A stretch of DNA of 64,000 bases. Origin: Bacteroidota bacterium. Its GTDB lineage: Bacteria > Bacteroidota > Bacteroidia > Cytophagales > Cytophagaceae. The translations under genes were made by a program, and so were the position numbers. The stretch lies in assembly GCA_023391415.1 (NCBI GenBank), contig JAEWAY010000012.1:1-64000 (forward strand), written 5' to 3'. The notes under the pieces are model-generated. The model searched no databases. It had not been told where the DNA came from and saw nothing but the letters and a program-made list of their open reading frames with translations. Below are positions 53,820-62,294 of this stretch, in pieces. Within the stretch, counting starts at the first letter, position 1. Each line of letters begins with the position of its first letter.

Positions 53820-55259
53820 TTAGAGGGCGATGCTTCTACCCTGATATAAGTCCAGCGTTTTCAGATTAAACACATATTGGTACTTGGCTTGCAACAAATT
53901 GCCGCGGGCCTGCATATAGCTGTTCAGCTCCAGTTGCAGATCAACCGAACTGCTTACTCCTATTCCGTATTTATCCTGTACGTTTTTGTAGGAACGCTCC
54001 GCGTAATCCAGTTGCCTGAGCGACGCTTCATATTGGGCTTTCGAATTGAGCATGTCGGTATAAGCCTGCTCTATCGCCTTCCTCAGTTGTATTCTGACCG
54101 CTTCTTCTTCCAGTTCAGCGTTTTTGATGGCGATTTTCTGTCTGAGTACATTGTTTCGGGCTTGTCTGTAGTTGAGGATCGGAATCGAAAGATTTAGTCC
54201 GGCGAACCTGTTTATGTTGTCATAAAGCTGATCAAAAAAGGGATAGTCGCCTGATACCGGTCTCGTCAGATTTTGATCGCTTACAACAAGCAGCGAAGGG
54301 TCGTTTTGCAAATAACCTACGGTGATAGTCTCATTACTGCTGGTATAAGTCGTTAGTTTCCGCGCGCTTGAATACCCGGTGGAAACGCCTGCCGATAAGG
54401 ACAGTCGTGGTAAATAAGCGCCTTTGTATACTTGCAGGCCAACCATGGCGCCTTCCTTTCTCAGCGCCGCGCTTTTTACTTCCGGTCTTATTTCAAGGCT
54501 TTGCTTGAATATTTCTTCCGTAGACTGGTTGGTATATTCCGATAGCGCCTGATCTATGGATATCTGTTCAAAATCAATATCGTCGGAGACCGGAATATTC
54601 ATGGTTTGGATCAGGTTTACCCTGGACATCCGGACAATGTTTTGCGCTTGTATTAGCTTGAGACTGTCGGAGCCTAGTTGCGCCTGTAGTTTCAAAAGGT
54701 CGGTTTCCGTCCTTTTTCCGGCTCTCATCAATGAGATAGTCTGTTCTCTTTGTCGCTCGCTCGTCTTTACCTGTTCTCTCGCCAGCTCGACTTGTTCGCG
54801 GGCGAAAAGCACTTGTAGAAACGAGTTCAGGACAGAGAGTACAATAGTATTCTTGATTTCCTCGGCAGTATGCTCAGAGGCTTCCACCGCCAGCCTGGTT
54901 TGCCGGATCGCGTTGCGTTGCTGTAGACCGTTGAACAGCAAAAGTCCTCCGTTGAGCCCGAAACTATTTGAGCTAATGTTGGTATTGACGTATTGATAGG
55001 TATATGGATCAACCGATCGCCCCGAGTTGAAGTTCTGGGACGCGCTGGCGTTTAATGTAGGCAAAAGATTTTCACGGGCTTGTTTGAGCGCTATCTCATT
55101 GACGCGAATAGTATTGTCGCTTCGGAGTAAATCAATGTTTTTGGCCAGGGCGGTATCGATACACATGGCGACCGTCCATCGCTGGGCCGGTTGCGCGAAT
55201 CCAGTCATGGTGGTGAACACGATGAGCATGGTAATGAAATAATATAAGTCGCGGTTCAT
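53820..55259 (-). CDS. TolC-family outer-membrane channel (MacAB operon)
   Basis: This protein of about 479 residues is the outer-membrane channel of the MacAB-type system. I start at ATG 55259: the signal peptide (YYFITMLIVFTTMTGFAQ) begins there, and the 68 extra upstream in-frame residues lack conserved sequence. WTVAMCIDTALAKNIDL is the first TolC helix, and two helical repeats follow, the second ending VSSSVDLQLELNSYMQARGN. It is first in an operon with the adaptor (11 bases on), ATPase and permease. It is not closely similar to the RND-operon TolC at 6071. Confidence 0.9.
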   Translation of the reverse strand: MNRDLYYFITMLIVFTTMTGFAQPAQRWTVAMCIDTALAKNIDLLRSDNTIRVNEIALKQARENLLPTLNASASQNFNSGRSVDPYTYQYVNTNISSNSFGLNGGLLLFNGLQQRNAIRQTRLAVEASEHTAEEIKNTIVLSVLNSFLQVLFAREQVELAREQVKTSERQREQTISLMRAGKRTETDLLKLQAQLGSDSLKLIQAQNIVRMSRVNLIQTMNIPVSDDIDFEQISIDQALSEYTNQSTEEIFKQSLEIRPEVKSAALRKEGAMVGLQVYKGAYLPRLSLSAGVSTGYSSARKLTTYTSSNETITVGYLQNDPSLLVVSDQNLTRPVSGDYPFFDQLYDNINRFAGLNLSIPILNYRQARNNVLRQKIAIKNAELEEEAVRIQLRKAIEQAYTDMLNSKAQYEASLRQLDYAERSYKNVQDKYGIGVSSSVDLQLELNSYMQARGNLLQAKYQYVFNLKTLDLYQGRSIAL

Positions 55260-55437
55260 GTTTCCTTCAGGTCGGGTCAATATAGCGGAAAAGATAAATA
55301 AATAATGGTAAAGTGTTTGCTGTCGTAAAGTACTTTCCGTTTCGTGGTCGTTACTCCGAAATCGTAAAAGTACAGGTGATTTCATCGTTTCCCAAGAAAA
55401 ATATACATAGTGAATCAGTCCCAAAATCCGGAGAATA

Positions 55438-56172
55438 CTATTTCCAGTTTTTTCCCTCCACAAGTTTCGTAAGCGCCTCGGCGTACATGTCTCCTACCGG
55501 AATTTCATGTTTGCCGATATGGATTCTGTTCTTTTTGATATAATCGATCTGATGGACGTTGATTATAAATGATCTGTGTACTCTCATAAAACTCTTGGAA
55601 GGAAGGTTTTCTTCAAAGGTCTTTACGCGCATAATGGTCAGAACAGGCTTATCGGCACCGAGGAGATGTATTTTTATATAATCTTTTAAGCCTTCGATAA
55701 TGACAATGTCGTTGATGTTGATCTTGATAAGTTTATACTCCGAATTGACGAATATGTAATCGTTTTTGATTTCCAGAAAATCCGCTTCCTCAGCCGCCGG
55801 CTGATCTTTGGCTTCTTCTTTCATCGAGACGGCTTTGTTGACAGCCTTTACAAATCGATCTATGGAGATGGGTTTTAGCAGATAGTCAATGACTTCAAAT
55901 TCGTAACTTTCAGGCCCATACTGACTGTAGGCCGTAGTGAGAATCACCATGGGCTTACGTTCCAGGGTTTTTAGAAACTGAAAACCAGTAATGTCCGGCA
56001 TTCTTATGTCCAGAAAAAGAAGATCGATATTTTCTTCCATAAGAACTGGTAGAGCTTCCATGGGATTGGTATAAGTACCCGCCAGCTTGAGAAATGGATT
56101 GTTGGAACAGTAGTTTTCCAGGATTTTCAGCGCGAGCGGCTCATCGTCAATAGCTATGCAGGTGATTTTCAT
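55438..56172 (-). CDS. LytTR-family response regulator
   Basis: This 244-residue regulator has a receiver domain (1-120) with IDDEPLA, the phospho-acceptor in LLFLDIRMPD and LLKPIS, then a LytTR DNA-binding domain (about 140-240) with FLEIKNDYIFVNSEYKLIKI and FMRVHRSFIINVHQID. LytTR proteins bind short repeats in promoters. The start overlaps the histidine kinase stop by 4 bases. The export operon begins 178 bases downstream on the same strand and is the likely target, an inference from position. Confidence 0.93.
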   Translation of the reverse strand: MKITCIAIDDEPLALKILENYCSNNPFLKLAGTYTNPMEALPVLMEENIDLLFLDIRMPDITGFQFLKTLERKPMVILTTAYSQYGPESYEFEVIDYLLKPISIDRFVKAVNKAVSMKEEAKDQPAAEEADFLEIKNDYIFVNSEYKLIKININDIVIIEGLKDYIKIHLLGADKPVLTIMRVKTFEENLPSKSFMRVHRSFIINVHQIDYIKKNRIHIGKHEIPVGDMYAEALTKLVEGKNWK

Positions 56173-57191
56173 AATTCGATACTTAGATTGATCCGATATT
56201 CTTTTTCCATGGCGTCTATTTGAAGGAGATGTCTGTCCGGATAGAGCAGTTCCAGCCGCTTCACGACATTTTTCAGCCCGATACCGGATATGGAGTCTCG
56301 CTCGCCTTTGATATTGGGAATCGAATTTTTTACTGTAAGGTTCAACTGGTGATCTTGAACCGCTAAATCAATATGGATATAGGAAGCTTCATTATAAGAG
56401 ATTCCATGCTTAAAGGCGTTTTCAATGAATGGAATCAGCAATAAAGGTTCGATGGAATAGTTTTCAAAGCTTCCTCGTGTGGAAATGGATATTTCCACAC
56501 CTTCGGGAATACGCAGCTTTTGCAGTTCTATATAGTTGTCGATATAGTTGACTTCCCGGTGGAGCGGTACTTTACCACTTTGTGTTTCTTCCAGCATATA
56601 ACGCGTCAGATCCGACAATTTCAATATGGCTTCCCCTGTACTTGGGGCGCCAATGGTCGCTAGTCCGTACAGATTGTTGAGGGTATTGAACAAAAAATGA
56701 GGATTGATCTGCGATTTCAGAAACGCCAGTTCCGAATTCAGTTTTTCCCGCTCCAGATCCTGGTCTCTCTTTTGTTTTTTCAGATATTCCGCGATCATTT
56801 TAAAGCTGCTGCTTATTCCAAAAGCCAGTAAAAAGGAGAACAGCGTAGGAATAAGCCGAGGAAAGCGTCCGGAGGAGCGCCCTGGTCTGGTGGAGACTTC
56901 GCGAAGATGTTCGATCACCAGAGTGTCGAAAAGGGAGTTAAATAATAAAATGACTATAAAAATCAGAATGATGGTAAAAAGATAAAGCCCGACCTTTTGT
57001 CGGAAAAGCAGTCTGGGTATCAGCAGATGTATATTAACATAGAAAAAAATAAGAAGAAGGGAAAGATTGAATACATAGCGGGCGAAAAACGATGAGCGTA
57101 CCGTATCGTTGGTCATGTAGGGCATGTAAAATAAAAACGCCCATACGAGTATTTGTAAAACCACACTTATTCGCCGGAACTTAAAAATCAT
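56169..57191 (-). CDS. LytS-type sensor histidine kinase
   Basis: This 340-residue kinase has four membrane helices (about 8-26, 36-55, 70-90, 110-130), a short coil, then the His_kinase domain with LKSQINPHFLFNTLNNLYGLA, whose His is the phosphorylation site. The ATPase end has LLLIPFIENAFKHGI (N box) and GIGLKNVVKRLELLYPDR (G box). It lacks a large periplasmic domain, so the signal may be within the membrane. Partner is the LytTR regulator, overlapping by 4 bases. Confidence 0.93.
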   Translation of the reverse strand: MIFKFRRISVVLQILVWAFLFYMPYMTNDTVRSSFFARYVFNLSLLLIFFYVNIHLLIPRLLFRQKVGLYLFTIILIFIVILLFNSLFDTLVIEHLREVSTRPGRSSGRFPRLIPTLFSFLLAFGISSSFKMIAEYLKKQKRDQDLEREKLNSELAFLKSQINPHFLFNTLNNLYGLATIGAPSTGEAILKLSDLTRYMLEETQSGKVPLHREVNYIDNYIELQKLRIPEGVEISISTRGSFENYSIEPLLLIPFIENAFKHGISYNEASYIHIDLAVQDHQLNLTVKNSIPNIKGERDSISGIGLKNVVKRLELLYPDRHLLQIDAMEKEYRINLSIEL

Positions 57192-57314
57192 ACGTTTTTT
57201 GAAGCCAAGTTACGACTAAATGACTTAATCCGGTAGTCAGGTAGACATATGCCCGCGATTGATCAACAAACCGGTTATTTACATATATCAATCCGATCTA
57301 CCGGATCCGATTTT

Positions 57315-57812
57315 CTAGCGCGGCAGCTTTTCCCTTAGCGCTCCGTATAGCCATGTCCCGGCGATGGCGCTCGCGAGCGTGACCGTGATTACGGTGGCGC
57401 CGGTACCGATTTGCGCGAATAAAGGACCAGGGCAGGCTCCGGTAATAGCCCAGCCGAAGCCAAACAACAGCCCGCCATATATTTGCCCCTTATTAAACTG
57501 TTTGGAATGAAAATAGATCTTTTCTCCGTAAATGGTCCTGATATCCATTTTTTTGATAAGCCATACGGAAATCATGCCGGTCGCGACGGCGCTGCCAATG
57601 ACGCCATACATATGGAATGACTGGAAGCGGAACATTTCCTGAATACGAAACCAACTGATTATTTCCGCTTTGACAAATACGATACCGAACAGGATTCCGA
57701 CAAACAGGTATTTCAGGTTGTGCCACCAGGCATGGCGCGAGGGGCTTTCATTGGCGCGTACCGTGTTTTTGACATCGTTATCGAGGAGCTCATTGGTCTG
57801 GGATGAATTCAT
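57315..57812 (-). CDS. YeeE/YedE-type membrane protein (DUF6691 half)
   Basis: This 165-residue membrane protein is the second half of a split YeeE-type sulfur transporter. It has about four helices, starting YLFVGILFGIVFVKAEIISWFRI and including LLFGFGWAITGACPGPLFAQIG with the conserved Cys. Full YeeE proteins import thiosulfate; in Bacteroidota two short genes do the same. It follows the other half at 57827 by 14 bases and ends the sulfur operon. Confidence 0.9.
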   Translation of the reverse strand: MNSSQTNELLDNDVKNTVRANESPSRHAWWHNLKYLFVGILFGIVFVKAEIISWFRIQEMFRFQSFHMYGVIGSAVATGMISVWLIKKMDIRTIYGEKIYFHSKQFNKGQIYGGLLFGFGWAITGACPGPLFAQIGTGATVITVTLASAIAGTWLYGALREKLPR

Positions 57813-57826
57813 AATTGTCGCGTGTT

Positions 57827-58402
57827 TTATAGACTAAGGATAAATGGAAGAATAAAATTGGCCATAATCAGGCCGCCAATCATAAAGGAACAGGTCGCGA
57901 CAAGCGATGGCCATTGCAAGGTAGAGAGTCCCATGATCGCGTGCCCACTGGTGCATCCGCCGGCATAGCGGGTACCGAAACCGACCAGAAGGCCACCCGC
58001 GATCATCACGATGAGTCCTCTCAGTGTCAATAGCTGATTCCAGTTAAAGAGATCTGTCGGAACCATTCCCTGATAGTTTGTAATTCCGTAGGTCGCCAGC
58101 TCAGTGGCCAGCGAGGGAGATACTTCTACAGGAGCGGAATCGCTCAAGCCGATGGTCGCCAGCAGACCGCCAATAGCTATGCCGCCTACGAAAAACAAGT
58201 TCCACATTTCCTTTCTCCAGTCATACTTGAAAAAAGGGATATTGGCTGGTATGCACGCGGCGCATATGTGTCTTAGCGAAGAACTGATACCGAAAGACTT
58301 GTTGCCGATAAGCAATAGCGTCGGTACGGTAAGTCCGATAAGCGGACCCGCTACATACCAGGGCCAGGGGGATGATAACCAATTTAAAATATTCATAGTC
58401 AA
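57827..58402 (-). CDS. YeeE/YedE-type membrane protein (first half)
   Basis: This 191-residue membrane protein is the first half of a split YeeE transporter. It has about five helices, with HICAACIPANIPFF and GFGTRYAGGCTSGHAIMGLS; the Cys residues in both match the thiosulfate-path cysteines of YeeE. The second half follows at once. It sits 69 bases after the dioxygenase-rhodanese gene and probably brings in or moves thiosulfate or sulfane sulfur for it. Confidence 0.92.
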   Translation of the reverse strand: MTMNILNWLSSPWPWYVAGPLIGLTVPTLLLIGNKSFGISSSLRHICAACIPANIPFFKYDWRKEMWNLFFVGGIAIGGLLATIGLSDSAPVEVSPSLATELATYGITNYQGMVPTDLFNWNQLLTLRGLIVMIAGGLLVGFGTRYAGGCTSGHAIMGLSTLQWPSLVATCSFMIGGLIMANFILPFILSL

Positions 58403-58471
58403 AATTTATTCGAATGTGTTCATGGTTCGCTTATTACCTGTAAAATCGACGGGCAAAAGCGGTTTTACTAT

Positions 58472-59884
58472 TTACGGTTTCAGGCTATTGGGGCAGACAT
58501 AGGCGGTTTGGGGAATCTTCGTCTTGCCGATAGCGCCGTATCCGCCGCCGATCTCTGTAAAATTACGATAACCTCTGGCCTGCAATATCGAGGCGGCGAT
58601 CATGCTTCTGTATCCTCCCGCGCAATGGAGGTAGAAATGTTCGCTCGCGTCGATATCCCGTATCCATTCGTTGATATAGGCCAATGGCTTGTTAAGCGCT
58701 CCTTCGATATGGGAAGCGTCATATTCGCTCTCCCTCCGGATATCCAGCACTTTGCTTTTCCCGGCCTGATATTCCGAAGCGAACTGTTCCACGTTGATCC
58801 GCTTTACCCTGTCGGTTTCCTTACCCGCGGCTTTCCAGGAGACGAAGCCCCCTTTCAAATGGCCCAGGATATGGTCAAAGCCTACCCGACTCAGTCTGGT
58901 CACCGCTTCTTCTTCCTTTCCGGTTTCCGTAACCAGTAAAATGGGCTGGTTGACATCGGCTATCAACGCTCCAACCCATGGCGCGAAATCTCCGTTGAGT
59001 CCGATATTGACGGATTGGGGAATAAACTCCGCGCTAAAATCCTGGCTGGATCGGGTATCCAGTACCAGGGCGCCATGAAGTTCGGCGGCTTGCTCAAACT
59101 CCTCGGGCGACAAAGCCCGCGTGCCCTTGTCGAGTACCTCGTCAAAACTCATATAGCCCTTTTTGTTCATGGCTACGTTCATCGGGAAATATGCCGGTGG
59201 TGGAAGCAGACCATCCGTTACCTCCTTTATGAAAGTCGCCTTATCGGGTTGATTGAGCACGTAATTGGTCTTCTTTTGATTGCCCAGCGTATCAACCGTC
59301 TCTTTCATCATGTTTTTTCCACAGGCGCTTCCGGCTCCATGGGCTGGATAGACGATCAGTCTATCCGATAGCGGCATGATCTTTTTCATGAGGCTTTCAT
59401 ATAGCATGCCGGCAAGATCTTCCTGTGTCATGTCGGCCGCTTTTTGGGCGAGATCCGGACGTCCTACATCACCCAGAAACAAGGTGTCGCCGGTAAAGAT
59501 GGCATGGTCGGCTCCATTTTCGTCCTTTAGCAGGTAAACGGAGCTTTCCAGGGTGTGACCGGGCGTATGAAGCAGGGTTATTTCCACTTCGCCCACTTTG
59601 AAGTTTTGTCCGTCATGGGCGATGATGGCGTCAAACTCTGGTTGGGCGGTAGGACCATATACGATAGGCGCTCCGGTTTTTTTGCTCAGGTCCACATGTC
59701 CCGATACAAAGTCCGCGTGAAAATGTGTTTCAAATATGTATTTTATTTTCGCGCCGTCTTCTTTCGCTCTCTTGATATAGGGTTCTACCTCCCGAAGAGG
59801 ATCAATGATCGCGGCTTCTCCGGCTGATTCGATATAATAAGCTCCCTGAGCCAGGCATCCCGTATAAATTTGTTCTATTTTCAT
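58472..59884 (-). CDS. Persulfide dioxygenase-rhodanese fusion (MBL + two rhodanese domains)
   Basis: This 470-residue enzyme should oxidise persulfides to sulfite and transfer sulfur. The MBL domain (1-240) has ETHFHADFVSGH with His54, His56 and Asp58, and GHTLESSVY and GDTLFLGDVGRPD as further metal sites; the iron-binding set matches ETHE1-like dioxygenases. Rhodanese 1 (about 265-355) lacks a catalytic Cys in its active loop (LLVTETGKEE). Rhodanese 2 (about 370-465) has HCAGGYRS with the catalytic Cys. The layout is that of CstB/BlrH proteins. It lies 29 bases downstream of the TauE gene. Confidence 0.94.
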   Translation of the reverse strand: MKIEQIYTGCLAQGAYYIESAGEAAIIDPLREVEPYIKRAKEDGAKIKYIFETHFHADFVSGHVDLSKKTGAPIVYGPTAQPEFDAIIAHDGQNFKVGEVEITLLHTPGHTLESSVYLLKDENGADHAIFTGDTLFLGDVGRPDLAQKAADMTQEDLAGMLYESLMKKIMPLSDRLIVYPAHGAGSACGKNMMKETVDTLGNQKKTNYVLNQPDKATFIKEVTDGLLPPPAYFPMNVAMNKKGYMSFDEVLDKGTRALSPEEFEQAAELHGALVLDTRSSQDFSAEFIPQSVNIGLNGDFAPWVGALIADVNQPILLVTETGKEEEAVTRLSRVGFDHILGHLKGGFVSWKAAGKETDRVKRINVEQFASEYQAGKSKVLDIRRESEYDASHIEGALNKPLAYINEWIRDIDASEHFYLHCAGGYRSMIAASILQARGYRNFTEIGGGYGAIGKTKIPQTAYVCPNSLKP

Positions 59885-59913
59885 ATCGTTAGCGTTTATG
59901 GTTTTCAGTTTTT

Positions 59914-60726
59914 TTATTGGAAAAAAATCTCCTTCGTCATGATCAGAATTCCAAGGATTAAGGTAAACCAGCCAAAGACCGGTTTTAGTTTGTCGCTTTG
60001 TATGTTTTTTGAATAATAAATTCCGATCGCGATACCTGCCAGGGCTACCAGTGTAAAGGATAAAAGCGAGATCCAGTCAATAAGCATACCCGCTTGTAAG
60101 TCTCCCGCGAAGCCAATCAGCGATTTGGTGGCGATGATTAGTAAGGATGTCCCTATCGCGACTTTCATGGGCAGACCAACCAGTAAAACGAGCGCGGGAA
60201 CGATCAAAAATCCACCTCCGGCTCCTACCAGTCCGGTGAGCGCGCCTACTACAACTCCCTCTATGGCTATGAGTGGATAGTTGAACCGGATCTGATCCGG
60301 ACTAAAAGGTTTATCTTCTATGGAAGCCGCTTTATTTTTTCGGATCATGGAATAGGCGGAAACAATCATCAGAGTCGCGAACAGGAGCATGATCAGTATT
60401 TCTTTTGTCACGACAAAATCATGGATATCGACGATATGCTCCGGAATCAAAGGAACCAGGTAATGTCTGGTGAGGTACACCGCCAGGAAAGACGGGAGGG
60501 AAAAAACGATGGCGGCCCTATAGCACAACAAGTTCTTCTTGTAATAGCTAACGGCGCCGGCAAGGGAGGTTACGCCCACGACAAACAAGGAGTAGGCGGT
60601 GGCGTTGACCGGATTGTAGCCCATGACATATACGAGTACAGGCACTGTAAGAATGGAACCTCCTCCTCCTATTATCCCCAGCGATAATCCGATAAGTAAG
60701 GCGAATAAGAAACCCAGCAGCTCCAT
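59914..60726 (-). CDS. TauE/SafE-family sulfite exporter
   Basis: This 270-residue membrane protein has about eight helices in two repeats. Motifs GLSLGIIGGGGSILTVPVLVYVMGYNP and LTGLVGAGGGFLIVPALVLL (given in parts) are the paired repeats of TauE/SafE. Members export sulfite, sulfoacetate or related anions. Here it lies between the ArsR-type regulator and the dioxygenase-rhodanese gene, so sulfite produced by the enzyme is the likely cargo. Two TATTTATATAT words lie just before its start. Confidence 0.93.
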   Translation of the reverse strand: MELLGFLFALLIGLSLGIIGGGGSILTVPVLVYVMGYNPVNATAYSLFVVGVTSLAGAVSYYKKNLLCYRAAIVFSLPSFLAVYLTRHYLVPLIPEHIVDIHDFVVTKEILIMLLFATLMIVSAYSMIRKNKAASIEDKPFSPDQIRFNYPLIAIEGVVVGALTGLVGAGGGFLIVPALVLLVGLPMKVAIGTSLLIIATKSLIGFAGDLQAGMLIDWISLLSFTLVALAGIAIGIYYSKNIQSDKLKPVFGWFTLILGILIMTKEIFFQ

Positions 60727-60740
60727 ATTATATATATTAG

Positions 60741-60770
60741 TATTTATATATGTAGATGTATTTATATATT
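60741..60770 (+). promoter_or_regulatory. Candidate ArsR-type operator repeats upstream of tauE
   Basis: TATTTATATATG (60741-60752) and TATTTATATATT (60759-60770) are direct copies of a 12-base word lying 15 to 45 bases before the tauE start. The same word lies inverted upstream of the regulator. AT-richness makes chance possible. Confidence 0.4.
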
Positions 60771-60784
60771 AATTCAAAAAAAAA

Positions 60785-61084
60785 CTAGATTTCACAATCC
60801 GCCATACATTCCAATATCTTTACGAGTCTTTTTTCTTTTAGTGAGTATAGCATGTTTTTTCCTTCGCGACGACATTGAAGTATATTTTTGTCTTTCATGG
60901 TAATCAGGTGATGGGACAATGTAGCTTGCTCGATAGACAGGCGTTCTTGCAGATCTCCTACACTCATTTCCTGATGTATTTCCAATAGATCGACAACCGA
61001 TACGCGTACAGGATGCGCGATCGCCTTGAGGATGCCGCATACTTTCTCCAATTGCTCCGGACTTATGTATCGTGATCTGGTCAT
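60785..61084 (-). CDS. ArsR/SmtB-family regulator, persulfide-sensing candidate
   Basis: This 99-residue winged-helix repressor has the ArsR fold: AIAHPVRVSVVDLL, MSVGDLQERLSIEQATLSHHLITM as recognition helix region, and MLYSLKEKRLVKIL at the wing end. It has cysteines at 16, 71, 93 and 97 and lacks the CxC of arsenic sensors. Persulfide sensors of this fold (BigR/SqrR) use two distant cysteines; Cys16 or Cys71 with Cys93/97 could do so, but alignment of positions is uncertain. It is first gene of the sulfur operon, 58 bases before tauE. Confidence 0.88.
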   Translation of the reverse strand: MTRSRYISPEQLEKVCGILKAIAHPVRVSVVDLLEIHQEMSVGDLQERLSIEQATLSHHLITMKDKNILQCRREGKNMLYSLKEKRLVKILECMADCEI

Positions 61085-61114
61085 TACTTTATTGTTTTTG
61101 CTCTTTACAACGCT

Positions 61115-61127
61115 AAATATATAAATA
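61115..61127 (-). promoter_or_regulatory. Candidate operator upstream of the ArsR-type gene
   Basis: Minus strand reads TATTTATATATTT, the same word as in front of tauE, about 30 bases before the regulator start. A 14-base palindrome, ATTTACATGTAAAT, lies close by at 61145-61158 and is a second candidate. Confidence 0.4.
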
Positions 61128-61239
61128 TAGTTTCATATGTTAATATTTACATGTAAATCTTTAGAGAAAAGAGCCCGGAGACTTTTTTGTTTTGAATATT
61201 TTATAGGCTGATAAGTAGCAGGTTTTGAATTAACAAAAT

Positions 61240-61702
61240 GGTTAAATGTGTAAAAATATCATCAAGATACCTCTATAAATAATGCCTGGCGCAATGGTGA
61301 TGAATTCCGATGAGCCATTTCTTAAAATTCATAATCTGAATTGCAGTTCGGGAAAGGTTTTTCCCATCTCTGAATAGAATTGTTTCAGCTTGAATTGTTT
61401 CTTGAAAGGAGAATAGGACGAAAACCCATCCGTTTCCACTTTTGCCTTTTCGTCTACATGCTGTTCAAGTATCGGACGAAAGGATTCACTTGAAAAGTCT
61501 TTGATACGCGCTCGTAAGCTCTTCCGGACTGGCCTTCACGGGATAATTCCACAGCGATAATTACTTCATTTTCGCCCTGACTTCTTCCCGGCTGACCTTC
61601 TTCCGGTCCACCAACCGGAAACTCGTCTACATGAACAATCCCGCTCAAAGCATTTTTCCCGAACTCTTCATAGCGTCCTGTATTTTGGATTTAAACAGAT
61701 TG
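61240..61702 (-). pseudogene. IS1595-family transposase, middle and C-terminal fragment
   Basis: Three frames carry pieces in order: LFKSKIQDAMKSSGK, then SGIVHVDEFPVGGPEEGQPG (with the first catalytic Asp/Glu of the ISXO2-like domain), then DFSSESFRPILEQHVDEKAK, DGFSSYSPFKK and FYSEMGKTFPEL, then FKKWLIGIHHHCARHYL. Shifts occur at about 61645 (a run of A), near 61510 and near 61320, and an in-frame stop follows HYL. The gene is dead. The order and motifs match IS1595/ISXO2 DDE transposases. Confidence 0.8.
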
Positions 61703-61724
61703 CGATTTATCAGCCTAATCCTAT

Positions 61725-62153
61725 TTAGAGACTCGTATAATTCTCTTCTGAAAGCTTTTTTATTACATCTAATGTTTCTTCCCAATTTTTGTCAGAGTGT
61801 TGATACATAGTTTCTGTTGCAAACTCACTATGTGTTAATCTTAAAAAAACTCCCTTCTCGTTTGGCTCTATTAGAAACTCAATTTTTGAATAATTTTCTG
61901 GTTCGTCAGGAAGTCCGGATAAGCTACTCCAATAAGAATAGGTAAATGATTTTTCATTGTCAAAACTAATGATTCGCCCCTTGTCGACATACTCTTTTCC
62001 TCCCCATGTGAAAGTAAACGTAATGTCGCTTTGAGATGTCCAATCACTTTTTACATCAACCCCTAACCACTTTTTTATTTCATCCGGTTTTGTCAGAACA
62101 GTCCAAACTGTCTTGATGTCGGATTTCAACTGTCTATCTTTTTTTATGACCAT
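61725..62153 (-). CDS. AT-rich SRPBCC/AHSA1-type protein between transposase pieces
   Basis: This 142-residue protein is a Bet v1-like SRPBCC protein: IKKDRQLKSDIKTVWTVLT, then KPDEIKKWLGVD, FTFTWGGKEYVDKGRIISF, and the closing helix NWEETLDVIKKLSEE. The ligand is unknown. It is richer in A/T than its neighbours, and its only Ala codon is GCA, a codon that other genes here almost never use. Its stop codon overlaps an IS-end-like repeat and both sides carry transposase pieces, so it looks imported as a passenger. The frame is intact. Confidence 0.85.
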   Translation of the reverse strand: MVIKKDRQLKSDIKTVWTVLTKPDEIKKWLGVDVKSDWTSQSDITFTFTWGGKEYVDKGRIISFDNEKSFTYSYWSSLSGLPDEPENYSKIEFLIEPNEKGVFLRLTHSEFATETMYQHSDKNWEETLDVIKKLSEENYTSL

Positions 62154-62159
62154 GCTTTT

Positions 62160-62294
62160 GCTCTCTATTCCACGCGTTTAATACATTTATAACCAATATT
62201 TCCCCTTCATGGAAAACAAATAATCATGGCAACCCTTCTCCGTTCTGAATTTATCACAAGATTCCAGATAATTAAGTCCTGTAAATTGTTTCAT
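62160..62294 (-). pseudogene. IS1595-family transposase, N-terminal fragment
   Basis: From ATG 62294 the frame reads MKQFTGLNYLESCDKFRTEK and then GCHDYLFSMKG, like the zinc-ribbon-bearing start of IS1595 transposases (FxGLNxxEF...FPTxExCxEYL). A shift near 62195 gives GYKCIKRVE, the second Cys knuckle, before homology stops at the SRPBCC gene. The exact shift point is uncertain by a few bases. Confidence 0.6.

Noticed and set aside
53820..55463. The 547-residue form of the second TolC protein
   Set aside because: The signal peptide begins at 55259; the upstream residues read as translated leader DNA.
60727..60784. The AT repeats before tauE as a tandem microsatellite
   Set aside because: Spacing and sequence are irregular and the word recurs before the regulator, so an operator reading is preferred, though weakly.
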